A stretch of 64,000 nt of DNA, from positions 215,001 through 279,000 of the forward strand of contig JAWQFJ010001318.1 of the NCBI GenBank assembly GCA_034096865.1, given 5' to 3'. The notes beneath the pieces are model-generated. The model did no database searches and had not been told where the DNA came from. It saw only the letters and a list, made by a program, of their open reading frames with translations. The translations under genes were made by a program, and so were the position numbers. This document shows positions 37,748 to 49,826 of the stretch, piece by piece; the first letter of the stretch is position 1; each line of letters opens with the position of its first letter. Source of the DNA: Theodoxus fluviatilis (lineage: Eukaryota; Mollusca; Gastropoda; Cycloneritida; Neritidae).

Positions 37748-37840
37748 CTGAAACCTCCTCGTGGATAATGACCCTGCCGTCCACGGTGACTGTCAGGTCC
37801 ACCCCAATGTTGGCCTTCACATAGGACACATTCACACAGC
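37748..37840 (-). CDS. Secreted DUF4773-like protein, exon 3
   Basis: A 93-base exon joined in phase 1 at both ends reads CVNVSYVKANIGVDLTVTVD, then GRVIIHEEVS. In DUF4773 proteins the matching segment is a Cys-x-Asn-hydrophobic strand followed by a beta hairpin. The donor is GTAGGC (first base 37747). The acceptor TTTCAG|GC occupies 37841-37846, and this acceptor plus the first 21 exon bases is exactly the unit of the 27-bp array that fills 37841-41050. Because 27 is divisible by three, use of either of the two nearest upstream copies would add nine residues (CVNVSYVSG) per unit in frame; a 2-base deletion in the next copy ends this. Confidence 0.85.
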
Positions 37841-40800
37841 CTGAAACATAGGACACATTCACACAGCCTGAAACATAGGACATTCACACAGCCTGAAACA
37901 TAGGACACATTCACACAGCCTGAAACATATGATGCTTTCACACAGCCTGAAACATAGGACACATTCACACAGCCTGAAACATAGGACACATTCCCACAGC
38001 CTGAAACATAGGACACATTCACACAGCCTGAAACATAGGACATTCACACAGCCTGAAACATAGGACATTCACACAGCCTGAAACATAGGACACATTCACA
38101 CAGCCTGAAACATATGATGCTTTCACACAGCCTGAAACATAGGACACATTCACACAGCCTGAAACATAGGACACATTCACACAGCCTGAAACATTGGATG
38201 ATTTCACACAGCCTGAAACATAGGACACATTCACAGCCTGAAACATAGGACACATTTACACAGTCTGAAACATAGGACACATTCCCACAGCCTGAAACAT
38301 AGGACACATTCCCACAGCCTGAAAAATAGGACACATTCCCACAGCCTGAAAAATAGATCACATTCACATACACTGAAACAGGACACATTCACACAGCCTG
38401 AAACATAGGGTGCTTTCACACAGTCTGAAACATGACACATTTGCATACTGAAACATTGGACACATTCACATACATTGAAACATAAGACACATTTATATGC
38501 ACTGAAACAGGACACATTCACACAGCCTGAAACATAGGGTGCTTTCACACAGTCTGAAACATGACACATTTGCATACACTGAAACATTGGACACATTCAC
38601 ATACATTGAAACATAAGACACATTTATATGCACTGAAACATAGGACACATTCACACAGCTTGAAACATAGGATGCTTTCACACAGTCTGAAACAGGACAC
38701 ATTTGCATACACTGAAACATTGGACACATTCACATACATTGAAACATAGGACACATTCATATGCACTGAAACATAGGACACATTCACACCGCCTGAAACA
38801 TTGGATACTTTCACACAGCCTGAAACAGGACACATTCACACAGCCTCAAACAGGACACATTCACACAAGCTGAAACAGGACACATTCACACAGCCTGAAA
38901 CATGACACATTCACACAGCCTGAGACATAGGACACATTTACATACACTGAAACACAGGACACATTCACACAGCCTGAAACATAGGACACATTCACTAAAA
39001 CACAGGACATATTCACACAGCCTGAAACATGGGATATTCACACAGCCTGAAACATAGGACACATTCGCATACACTGAAACATAGGACACATTCACATACA
39101 TTGAAACATAGGACACATTCATATGCACTAAAACACAGGACACATTCACACAACCTGAAATATTGTACACATTCACATGATCTGAAACATAGGACACATT
39201 CATAATCACTATAACATGGCATATTACCCAGCCTGATACATATGACACATTCACACAGCCTGCAGCAGGACACATTCACACAGACTAAAACATAGGACAT
39301 GTTCAAATACAGTGAAACACAGGACACATTAAACAGTCTGAAACACAGAACACAAGAATATACACTGAAACACAGGACACATTCACATACACTGAAACAC
39401 TGGGCACATTCACATACACTGAAACACGGCACATTCACATACACTGAAACACAGGACACATTCACATACACTGAAACACGGCACATTCACATACACTGAA
39501 ACACAGGACACATTCATACAGCCTAAAACACAGGACACATTCACACAGCCTGAAACATTGGATGATTTCACACAGCCTGAAACATAGGACACATTCACAG
39601 CCTGAAACATAGGACACATTCCCACAGCCTGAAACATAGGACACATTCACACAGTCTGAAACATAGGACACATTCCCACAGCCTGAAATATAGGACACAT
39701 TCACACAGCCTGAAACATAGGACACATTCCCACAGCCTGAAAAATAGGACACATTCCCACAGCCTGAAACATAGGACACATTCACACAGTCTGAAACATA
39801 GGACACATTCCCACAGCCTGAAACATAGGACACATTCCCACAGCCTGAAAAATAGGACACATTCCCACAGCCTGAAACACAGGACACATTCACACAGTCT
39901 GAAACATAGGACACATTCCCACAGCCTGAAACATAGGACACATTCACACAGTCTGAAACATAGGACACATTCACACAGTCTGAAACACAGGACACATTCA
40001 CACAGTCTGAAACATAGGACACATTCACACAGCCTGAAACATAGGACACATTCACACAGTCTGAAACATAGGACACATTCACACAGCCTGAAACATAGGA
40101 CACATTCCCACAGTCTGAAACATAGGACACATTCCCACAGCCTGAAACATAGGACACATTCCCACAGCCTGAAACATAGGACACATTCACACAGCCTGAA
40201 ACATAGGACACATTCACACAGTCTGAAACATAGGACACATTCACACAGCCTGAAACATAGGACACATTCCCACAGCCTGAAACATAGGACACATTCCCAC
40301 AGCCTGAAACATAGGACACATTCACACAGCCTGAAACATAGGACACATTCCCACAGCCTGAAAAATAGGACACATTCCCACAGCCTGAAAAATAGGACAC
40401 ATTCCCACAGCCTGAAACACAGGACACATTCACACAGTCTGAAACATAGGACACATTCACACAGCCTGAAACATAGGTCACATTCACACAGCCTGAAACA
40501 CAGGACACATTCACATACACTGAGACATAGGACAAACTCACTCAACCTGAACCATAGGTCACATTCACATACACTGAAACAGGACACATTCACACAGCTT
40601 GAAACATAGGATGCTTTCACACAGTCTGAAACAGGACACATTTGCATACACTGAAACATTGGACACATTCAAATACATTGAAACATAGGACACATTCATA
40701 TGCACTGAAACATAGGACACATTCACACCGCCTGAAACATTGGATACTTTCACACAGCCTGAAACAGGACAAATTCACAAAACCTCAAACAGGACACATT

Positions 40801-41050
40801 CACACAAGCTGAAACAGGACACATTCACACAGCCTGAAACATGACACATTCACACAGCCTGAAACATAGGACACATTCACATACACTGAAACACAGGACA
40901 CATTCACACAGCCTGAAACATAGGACACATTCACTAAAAGACAGGAAACATTCACACAGCATGAAACATAGGATATTCACACAGCGTGAAACATAGGACT
41001 CATTTGCATACACTGAAACATAGGACACATTCACATACATTGAAACATGA
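37841..41050. repeat. 27-bp satellite array seeded on the DUF4773 exon-3 acceptor
   Basis: Roughly 115-125 units of cacattcacacagcctgaaa + catagga fill 3.2 kb of intron 2. On the coding (minus) strand each unit reads TTTCAG|GC TGT GTG AAT GTG TCC TAT G, that is the true acceptor plus the first 21 bases of exon 3. Most units near 39.6-40.5 kb are near perfect; a second, more diverged class (cacatacactgaaacattgg) lies at 38.4-39.5 and 40.5-41.05 kb, with higher-order blocks (38560-38850 resembles 40590-40880). Confidence 0.95.
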
Positions 41051-41620
41051 CTATTGCAAAAGACACAATTCAAGTCACTTCTCCAATGAAAAAATGGATG
41101 AATCAATAAACAGATTGATCATGAATGAATGAATAAATGAATGAATGAATGAATGGTCTTGCGGCCCATCAGCCTTTGCTGGCTATGTAATGAAAAGGAT
41201 CTTGAAATCACTACAACTAGTTGAGATACGAGCAAGTCATGTCATGGTTTCTCTAGATTTTTGTTTTAATCTTGTAGGGAAATTTTCTATTCTATTTCTA
41301 ACCCCCAAACTTGCAACCAGGAAGGGGGGGGGGGGGGATGTCCCTTTTTCCCCTTTGCCAAAAACCTCACAGTTTTTCCTATATAAATGTAATATTATAT
41401 GAAGGAAAGGGCCCCTTTATCAATGTGTGTACAGATGTTTCTAGCTCTTGTTTTTTGTTTTTTGTTTTTTCATGTCGTGTTGCTTGTGTGCAAACTGAAA
41501 TGTGTGTGGGTATTTATAATTTTTAAAATGTTAAGACCCTAAATCTCCCACATGGAGATCTTCAAAACTCAGTATTAATAAGAATAAATTAAAAATAATC
41601 TCACACAGCAAACTGCCTAC
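41051..41620. other. Intron 2 remainder with (GAAT)n
   Basis: Has a (GAAT)n run at 41122-41152 followed by a piece of the SINE-like family (cggcccatcagcctttgctggctatg) and a G run at 41326-41336. Confidence 0.5.
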
Positions 41621-41740
41621 CTGTGTCATTGAGGTGCAGCTTGGCAACATCCAGATGGAAGCAGCACCCACAGTTGTAGTCCAGACACTGGCAGCCTTTC
41701 TCTCGGCCTGTCTTGTCCAGCCACCCAGCCCTGACCTCCC
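41621..41740 (-). CDS. Secreted DUF4773-like protein, exon 2 (Cys-rich)
   Basis: A 120-base exon, phase 1 to phase 1, reads GEVRAGWLDKTGREKG, then CQCLDYNCGCC and FHLDVAKLHLND. The CxCxxxxCxCC cluster followed by a short beta-type segment is the start of the DUF4773 domain, a secreted arthropod and mollusc family of unknown function. The acceptor is TGTGGTCAG (plus-strand 41741-41749) and the donor is GTAGGC (first base 41620). The cluster is probably disulphide-bonded outside the cell; that is inference. Confidence 0.82.
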
Positions 41741-41801
41741 CTGACCACACAAGCAAGAGTCTCAAGCTGAGTTTGTACACTAAGTTTATGCATGCACACA
41801 T

Positions 41802-41805
<4 letters not shown>

Positions 41806-41851
<46 letters not shown>

Positions 41852-41865
41852 GCATACACACACAT

Positions 41866-41940
<75 letters not shown>

Positions 41941-42017
41941 AGGGGAGGGGAGGGGAGGGGAGGGGAGGGGAGGGGAGGGGAGGGGAGGGGAGGGGAGGGG
42001 AGGGGAGGGGAGGGGAG

Positions 42018-42110
<93 letters not shown>
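41806..42110. repeat. (CA)n, (GA)n, (GGGGA)n, (GA)n block
   Basis: CA to 41848, GA at 41871-41935, 16 units of GGGGA at 41942-42020, GA again to 42108. About 240 bases of pure purine on the plus strand. Confidence 0.95.
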
Positions 42111-42112
<2 letters not shown>

Positions 42113-42199
42113 GTGGATGGGTGTGTGTTGTGAGACAGAGGCAGACAGAGTGACAGGTTGAAAGATAAAAAGAGACTTTAAATAATATGAAAGCAAGTC

Positions 42200-42835
<636 letters not shown>

Positions 42836-42902
42836 CCAAGCCCAAAGTGATTCCGCATGTGAAAGCTACCACGAACAACAGCGCACAAAATATGCTTTTC
42901 AT
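42836..42902 (-). CDS. Secreted DUF4773-like protein, exon 1 (signal peptide)
   Basis: Reading from the ATG at 42902 on the minus strand gives MKSIFCALLFVVAFTCGITL and GLG, a typical signal peptide: Lys at position 2, a hydrophobic core of about 14 residues, and small residues near the likely cleavage site. The exon ends phase 1 at a GTAAAT donor (first intron base 42835). It joins in phase to 41740. It is the first coding exon of a four-exon gene whose spliced product is about 232 residues. The start lies 236 bases from the divergent ATG of the SOD-like gene, so the two probably share a promoter. Confidence 0.72.
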
Positions 42903-43138
42903 CTTGCGATTCACAGACGGGATAACGATTTCTCAAAAACACGCTGAAACAATTCCGTGGAGATGTCACGACGACGGGACAACTGTCTCCGTTCTTCGGC
43001 TTCTGTGCGTCGTTCGCTGGAAATGGGAGGTAACTAGAAATTCTTTCGTGTCACTTGACTGTCACGTGACTGTCACGTGACAAGTGTTTTCATATCGGTG
43101 AGAACAGTTGCGGGAAAGACTGGCGACTTCAGTCAGAG
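42903..43138. promoter_or_regulatory. Shared divergent promoter region with two CACGTG palindromes
   Basis: The 236 bases between the divergent ATGs of the DUF4773-like and SOD-like genes have no coding sign or repeat. Two perfect palindromes GTCACGTGAC lie at 43061-43070 and 43072-43081, one base apart. They match the core of bHLH-zip (MITF/TFE, USF) sites; GTCACGTGAC is the mammalian lysosomal CLEAR consensus. A related half, GTGTCACTTGAC, precedes them at 43049. No TATA box is evident. That it drives both genes is inferred from geometry. Confidence 0.55.
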
Positions 43139-43372
43139 ATGGAATATCTTCTGTTTCTCACTTTCTTCATCCCAGCTCATACAGCACTCACGCTGTATGA
43201 GGAAATGAATTCGTTTTCGAAGGAATACCGATTTCCTGACTTGCCGTACAAGCACGAAGCTCTGGAGCCGTACATCGATGCTGCCACCGTGTTCGTTCAT
43301 CACACCGGCCACCACCATGCCTACACGAATAAGATGAACGCCGCTCTGGCCGCGTGGAGAAATGAATCCTGT
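43139..43372 (+). CDS. Secreted Fe/Mn superoxide dismutase-like protein, exon 1
   Basis: From the ATG at 43139 the exon encodes a signal peptide (MEYLLFLTFFIPAHTALTLY) and then the N-terminal helical hairpin of Fe/Mn superoxide dismutase: FPDLPYKHEALEPYIDA and FVHHTGHHHAYTNKMNAAL. The second segment holds the first metal-ligand His of the family (from HxxxY/HHxxYV) and the usual HHAYTNKMNAAL helix. Such enzymes turn superoxide into peroxide and oxygen; mitochondrial forms carry a transit peptide, whereas here a secretory signal replaces it. The donor is gtgagt at 43373 and the phase is 0. The gene diverges from the DUF4773-like gene and lies inside a DLG intron on the same strand as DLG. Confidence 0.85.
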
Positions 43373-43801
43373 GTGAGTTGACAGCCTCACTTTTTTGTTT
43401 TTCATTCCTCGTTATGTTAACTAATGTCAACGATTTGATGGACACGTGCCTAGCTGTCACCCTGAGTGGGTGTCGTCGACGCACGCGTCTCAACGTAAGT
43501 TATGAATCGAAATCTCTGGACGAAAATTCACATATCGAATATTTCACCCTTCCTCCATCGCATCTTTTACCCCTTGCCACAAAAATGGGCACTGAACCCC
43601 TTTGGTTAGCAGTGAATTGATATATACTCAATAAATCGAAACCAGAGCGAGTTACTGCCCCTGGACTGTCTCGTCGTCGTGTGAGAATGACGGTGATGCC
43701 ATTTCTGGAGAATAGGTTTTCCAGGAGACGTCAGCTTCGGCACACGTCTGACTGCTTTCAGGAAATGCCCACCACCCATCCTCTCTGACTCACTCAGAGA
43801 A
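43373..43801. other. Intron 1 of the SOD-like gene, unique part
   Basis: No repeat or exon seen. Confidence 0.5.
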
Positions 43802-44390
<589 letters not shown>

Positions 44391-44457
44391 ATCTATGGGT
44401 AAATAGTGAAAACCTCTTGACTGCATGAGTTTCATCTGGATCTTCAGGTGGTTTTTT

Positions 44458-45300
44458 GACTCACATGCGAAGCAAAAGTGAGTCTATGTACTGAGCCGTT
44501 TCGTCCGTCCGTCCGTCCGTCCGGGCGTAAAAAACTTAAACGTTGGATTTTTCTCGGAGACTATTAAGTCTATCAACACCAAATGTGGCATGATGGTGTA
44601 TGATGACAATGCCTCAAAAAACATACATAGTGACTTGACCTTGCTTCAAGGTCAAGGTCACAGGAGCCATAAATGTGGTCTCAAAAACAGTCATTTTTCA
44701 CATTTTCCCAATTTTCTCCCACGTTATTGAGAATGGCGACCTTAGCTACAAGTGGTATATAGGTCAAAGCAAGCCCTATCTTTTGATACCAGTTTGGTTG
44801 ACCTTGCTTCAAGGTCAAGGTCACAGGAGCTCTTCAAAGTTGGATTGTATACATATTTTGAAGTGACCTTGACCCTGAACTATGGAAGATAACTGTTTCA
44901 AACTTAATAATTATGTGGGGCACATGTTATACTTTCATCATGAGACACATTTGTTCACATATCATCAAGGTCAAGGTCACTTTGACCCTTATGAAATGTG
45001 ACCAAAATGGGGTAGTGAACCACTAAAAGTGACTATATCTCATGGTAGAAAGTGCCAATAAGCACCATTGTGCTTCCTATGTCTTGAATTAACAGCTTTG
45101 TGTTGCATGACCTTGGATGACCTTGACCTTGGGTCAAGGTCACATGTATTTTGGTAGGAAAAATGTGTAAAGCATTTCTTTGTGTATGATGTCATTGGTA
45201 GGGTTAGTTGTTTGACCTTGACCTTGAAGGTCACCTGAAGGTCAAGGTCATATAAAGGTCAAGGTCAAGCATGTGAGTCGTATGGGCTTTGCCCTTCTTG
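44458..45300. mobile_element. Dispersed 843-bp repeat rich in TGACCTT/AAGGTCA, full copy A
   Basis: It begins GACTCACATGCGAAGC and ends GTATGGGCTTTGCCCTTCTTG. Near the ends GACTCACATG and CATGTGAGTC are inverted relative to each other, suggesting a non-autonomous DNA element. A near-identical copy is at 55314-56152 and a partial one at 51401-51982. About twenty AGGTCA or TGACCT hexamers occur, many as TCAAGGTCAAGGTCA. Fragmentary open frames inside (for example 44675-44866) are shared by all copies and are not a recognised protein. Confidence 0.75.
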
Positions 45301-45367
45301 TTTTTACATACGCTGTACAACATAATGCATGGATTAAAAAAAGACCAAGGCTGTTTCTCATTGACAG

Positions 45368-45477
45368 ATGGAAGATGACAGGCAAAGGATCTGCACACAG
45401 TCCATAGTGTCCCTCCTTGGTGCACTGGACACGGTGCCCCCAGCTTTCAGACAGACCCTTCAAAACAATGGAGGCGG
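45368..45477 (+). CDS. Superoxide dismutase-like protein, exon 2
   Basis: A 110-base exon from acceptor ttgacag (ending 45367) to donor gtgagt at 45478, phase 0 in and phase 2 out. It reads MEDDRQRICTQSIVSLLGAL, then DTVPPAFRQTLQNNGG. This is the linker and third helix of the SOD N-terminal domain; the ending NNGGG is the family motif just before the second metal-ligand His, supplied by the next exon. Between exons 1 and 2 lie CA and CT microsatellite blocks and an 843-base dispersed repeat. Confidence 0.83.
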
Positions 45478-45666
45478 GTGAGTAAAAAGATGGTGGTAGA
45501 TGAGACTACAAAACAAAATAAATAGTTGTGATTATGGGAATCTAACCAATGCTATTTTCTTCTGCCAACCCTTAAAAAAAAAATATTTTATTTTGCACCC
45601 CAAAAAAGGAAAAGAAAGAAATTGACCATAATCAATGAATTGTGTGATGTCCCATCCATCCCTGTT

Positions 45667-46737
45667 TGGCTTGGCAGCTACATCAATACATATTTTGTAT
45701 GGCATGGCAGCTACTTCAATACATAGTTTGTATGGCATGGCGGCTATTTCAATACATATTTTGTATGGCTTGGCAGCTACATCAATACATAGTTTGTATG
45801 GCATGGCGGCTATTTCAATACATATTTTGTATGGCATGGCAGCTACATCAATACATATTTTGTATGTCATGGCAGCTACATCAATACATATTTTGTTTGG
45901 CTTGGCAGCTACATCAATACATATTTTGTATGGCATGGCAGCTACATCAATACATATTTTGTATGTCATGGCAGCTACATTAATACATATTTTGTTTGGC
46001 ATGGCAGCTACATCAATATATATTTTGTATGTCATGGCAGCTACATTAATACATATTTTGTTTGGCATGGCAGCTACATCAATACATATTTTGTTTGGCA
46101 TGGCAGCTACATCAATACATATTTTGTATGTCATGGCAGCTACTTCAATACATATTTTGTATGTCATGGCAGCTACATTAATACATATTTTGTTTGGCAT
46201 GGCAGCTACATCAATATATATTTTGTATGTCATGGCAGCTACATTAATACATATTTTGTTTGGCATGGCAGCTACTTCAATACATATTTTGTATGGCATG
46301 GCAGCTACATCAATACATATTTTGTATGGCATGGCAGCTACATCAATACATATTTTGTATGGCATGGCAGCTACATCAATACATATTTTGTATGGCATGG
46401 CAGCTACATCAATACATATTTTGTATGGCTTGGCAGCTACATCAATACATATTTTGTATGTCATGGCAGCTATTTGAATACATATTTTGTATGGCATGGC
46501 AGCTATTTGAATACATATTTTGTATGTCATGGCAGCTATTTGAATACATATTTAGTATGTCATGGCAGCTACATCAATACAAGTTTTGTTTGGCTTGGCA
46601 GAGCTCTACATCAATACATATTTTGTATGGCTTGGCAGCTACATCAATACATATTTTGTATGTCATGGCAGCTATTTGAATACATATTTAGTATGTCATG
46701 GCAGCTACATGAATACATATTTTGTATGGAATGGCAG
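45667..46737. repeat. 33-bp minisatellite seeded on the SOD-like exon-3 acceptor
   Basis: About 32 units of ggcatggcagctacatcaat + acatattttgtat end exactly at the acceptor atggcag|ctatgtgaa. Variant units (gcagctatttgaata, gcagctacatgaata) match the exon start even better. The unit is divisible by three, and the exon-3 frame stays open upstream for several units (from 46562), reading repeats of YINTYFVWLGS type. Confidence 0.95.
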
Positions 46738-46901
46738 CTATGTGAACCACAACCTGTACTGGTGGGGGATGCGTCCTAACACTGAGGGTCAAGAGCGAAG
46801 GCCAGATGGACGTCTGGCCGAAGACCTTGACCGAGACTTTGGAGGCTTTTCCAAGTTCAAGGATGCCTTCACCCAGCAGGCCCTCACCCTGTTTGGATCA
46901 G
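46738..46901 (+). CDS. Superoxide dismutase-like protein, exon 3
   Basis: Joined in phase 2 to exon 2, it reads YVNHNLYWWGMRPNTEG, then RLAEDLDRDFGGFSKFKDAF and TQQALTLFGSG. NHNLYWWGM corresponds to the family's NHSLFW (second metal-ligand His, then the active-site Trp), and FGGFSKFKDAF..ALTLFGSG to the start of the C-terminal domain (FGS..FK..F.......FGSGW). The acceptor is aatggcag ending 46737; the donor gtgctg at 46902 is poor at positions +4 to +6. Both splice sites abut tandem arrays that repeat them: 33-bp units upstream and 28-bp units downstream. Confidence 0.85.
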
Positions 46902-46902
46902 G

Positions 46903-48990
46903 TGCTGTACTGTGTGTTTCTGTGTAGTACTGCTGTACTGTGTGTTTCTGTGTAGTACTGCTGTACTGTGTGTTTCTGTGTAGTACTGCTGTACTGTGTG
47001 TTTTTGTGTAGTACTGCTGTACTGTGTGTTTTTGTGTAGTACTACAGTACTGTGTGTTTTTGTGTAGTACTGCTGCACTGTGTGTTTTTGTGTAGTACTG
47101 CTGTACTGTGTGGTTTTTGAGTAGTACTGCTGTACTGTGTTTTTGTGTAGTACTGCTGTACTGTGTTTTTGAGTAGTACTGCTGTACTGTGTTTTTGTGT
47201 AGTACTGCTGTACTGTGTTTTTGTGTAGTACTGCTGTACTGTGTGTTTTTGTGTAGTACTGCTGTACTGTGTGTTTTTGTGTAGTACTGCTGTACTGTGT
47301 GTTTTTGTGTAGTACTGCTGTACTGTGTTTTTGTGTAGTACTGCTGTACTGTGTTTTTGTGTAGTACTGCTGTACTGTGTGTTTTTGTGTAGTACTGCTG
47401 TACTGTGTGTTTTTGTGTAGTACTGCTGTACTGTGTGTTTTTGTGTAGTACTGCTGTACTGTGTTTTTGTGTAGTACTGCTGTACTGTGTTTTTGTGTAG
47501 TACTGCTGTACTGTGTGTTTTTGTGTAGTACTGCTGTACTGTGTGTTTTGTGTAGTACTGCTGTACTGTGTGTTTTTGTGTAGTACTGCTGTACTGTGTG
47601 TTTTTGTGTAGTACTGCTGTACTGTGTGTTTTTGTGTAGTACTGCTGTACTGTGTTTTTGTGTAGTACTGCTGTACTGTGTGTTTTTGTGTAGTACTGCT
47701 GTACTGTGTGTTTTTGTGTAGTACTGCTGTACTGTGTGTTTTTGTGTAGTACTGCTGTACTGTGTGGGTTTTGAGTAGTACTGCAGTACTGTGTGTTTTT
47801 GTGTAGTACTGCAGTACTGTGTTTTTGTGTAGTACTGCTGTACTGTGTGTTTTTGTGTAGTACTGCTGTACTGTGTGTTTTTGTGTAGTACTGCTGTACT
47901 GTGTGTTTTTGTGTAGTACTGCTGTACTGTGTGTTTTTGTGTAGTACTGCTGTACTGTGTGTTTTTGTGTAGTACTGCTGTACTGTGTGTTTTTGTGTAG
48001 TACTGCTGTACTGTGTGTTTTGTGTAGTACTGCTGTACTGTGTGTTTTTGTGTAGTACTGCTGTACTGTGTGTTTTTGTGTAGTACTGCTGTACTGTGTG
48101 TTTTTGTGTAGTACTGCTGTACTGTGTTTTTGTGTAGTACTGCTGTACTGTGTGTTTTTGTGTAGTACTGCTGTACTGTGTGTTTTTGTGTAGTACTGCT
48201 GTACTGTGTGTTTTTGTGTAGTACTGCTGTACTGTGTGTTTTTGTGTAGTACTGCTGTACTGTGTGTTTTTGTGTAGTACTGCTGTACTGTGTGTTTTTG
48301 TGTAGTACTGCTGTACTGTGTGTTTTTGTGTAGTACTGCTGTACTGTGTTTTTGTGTAGTACTGCTGTACTGTGTGTTTTTGTGTAGTACTGCTGTACTG
48401 TGTGTTTTTGTGTAGTACTGCTGTACTGTGTGTTTTTGTGTAGTACTGCTGTACTGTGTGTTTTTGTGTAGTACTGCTGTACTGTGTGTTTTTGTGTAGT
48501 ACTGCTGTACTATGTGTTTTTGTGTAGTACTGCTGTACTGTGTGTTTTTGTGTAGTACTGCTGTACTGTGTGTTTTTGTGTAGTACTGCTGTACTGTGTG
48601 TTTTTGTGTAGTACTGCTGTACTGTGTGTTTTTGTGTAGTACTGCTGTACTGTGTTTTTGTGTAGTACTGCTGTACTATGTGTTTTTGTGTAGTACTGCT
48701 GTACTGTGTGTTTTTGTGTAGTACTGCTGTACTGTGTGTTTTTGTGTAGTACTGCTGTACTGTGTGTTTTTGTGTAGTACTGCAGTACTGTGTGTTTTTG
48801 TGTAGTACTGCTGTACTGTGTGTTTTTGAGTAGTACTGCTGTACTATGTGTTTTTGTGTAGTACTGCTGTACTGTGTGTTTTAGTGTAGTACTGCAGTAC
48901 TGTGTGTTTTTGAGTAGTACTGCTGTACTGTGTGTTTTTGAGTAGTACTGCTGTACTGTGTGTTTTTGTGTAGTACTGCTGTACTGTAAC
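46903..48990. repeat. 28-bp minisatellite seeded on the SOD-like exon-3 donor
   Basis: About 75 units of tactgctgtactgtgtgttt + ttgtgtag begin two bases past the donor (G|gtgctgtactgtgtg). Common variants lack TG (26 bases). Each unit contains ttttgtgtag, an acceptor-like string. Confidence 0.95.
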
Positions 48991-48993
48991 TAG

Positions 48994-49219
48994 TAAGTCT
49001 GGCCTGTCTGTTTCTGTAGCTACATTGCTGCACTGTGTGTTTTTGTGTGGTAAGTCTGGCCTGTCTGTTTCTGTAGCTACATTGCTGCACTGTGTGTTTT
49101 TGTGTGGTAAGTCTGGCCTGTCTGTTTCTGTAGCTACATTGCTGCACTGTGTGTTTTTGTGTGGTAAGTCTGGCCTGTCTGTTTCTGTAGCTACATTGCT
49201 GCACTGTGTCTGTTAGTGT
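48994..49219. repeat. 57-bp minisatellite, four copies
   Basis: Unit taagtctggcctgtctgttt ... tgcactgtgtgtttttgtgtgg; the last unit is diverged. It shares the ctgtgtgtttttgtgt core with the 28-bp array, so one grew from the other. Confidence 0.93.
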
Positions 49220-49750
49220 GGCACTGCAGTACTGTAAGTTTTTCATGACTTTAGTACATCTCTGTCAGTGTCTGTCTCTGAATTGCTATATTGTGTGTAT
49301 TTGTTTCTCTCTGCCTTATGTTTTTAAATGTGGCAGTGTCTTTATGTGTGTCTGACTCTACATTGCTGTACTGTGTAGTGTCTTACCGCCCCACTGTAAG
49401 TCTGGCTGTGTTTATAAATGTCTGCCTCTTTATCACTGTGTTATGTGTTCTAGTGTCTTACTGCCCTACTGTGTGTAAGTCTGGGTGTGTTTATAAATGT
49501 CTGCCTCTTTATCGCTGTGTTGTGTGTTCTAGTGTCTTACTGCCCTACTGTGTGTAAGTCTGGGTGTGTTTATAAATGTCTCTCTACATTGCTGTGCTGT
49601 GTGTTCTTGTGTCTTGCTGCTCTACTGAATGTAAGTCAGGCTGTGTTGATAAATGTGTCTCTACGTTGCTGTGCTGTGTGTTCTAGTGTCTTACTGCCCC
49701 ACTGTATGTAAGTCTGGCTGTGTTGATAAATGTGTCTCTACGTTGCTGCG
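49220..49750. repeat. ~70-79-bp minisatellite leading to the doubtful exon 4
   Basis: About five units of cttactgccctactgtgtgtaagtctgg...ataaatgtctctctacattgctgtg. The last unit ends in tctacgttgctgcgag, the candidate acceptor of exon 4. Confidence 0.85.
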
Positions 49751-49826
49751 AGGCTGAGTGGGGGATTCTGTCGACTGGGCAACTCAGGATCTCCATACAC
49801 GCTGCCCAGGCTCGCGCCCTGGAGAG
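49751..49826 (+). CDS. Doubtful superoxide dismutase-like exon 4
   Basis: After the last array unit the sequence becomes unique and one frame reads AEWGILSTGQLRISIHAAQA. It faintly resembles the SOD segment after FGSG (W.WL....G.L.I.T..NQ). The acceptor would be ctgcgag (ending 49750) and a possible donor is gtcact at 49827. The frame does not match the obvious phase-1 end of exon 3 at 46901; a phase-0 donor (gtactg at 46908) would be needed. The conserved Trp-x-Trp is only half present. It may be a diverged exon, a decayed one, or chance. Confidence 0.25.

Noticed and set aside
39462..40668. Two overlapping open frames of about 358 codons on the minus strand (CVNVSYVSG and CECVLCFRL repeats)
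   Set aside because: Both are translations of the intronic 27-bp array. Only the link to exon 3 is of interest, not a separate gene.
37841..41050. CRISPR-like array (about 27-bp repeats)
   Set aside because: Units adjoin directly with no unique spacers, the genome is eukaryotic, and the unit equals a splice junction.
44675..44866. Frame of 63 codons (IFSHVIENGDLSYKWYIG...) as a gene
   Set aside because: It lies inside a dispersed repeat and recurs in other copies; no known domain.
45532..46530. 332- and 280-codon frames on opposite strands
   Set aside because: Translations of the 33-bp array, open on both strands because of unit length and composition.
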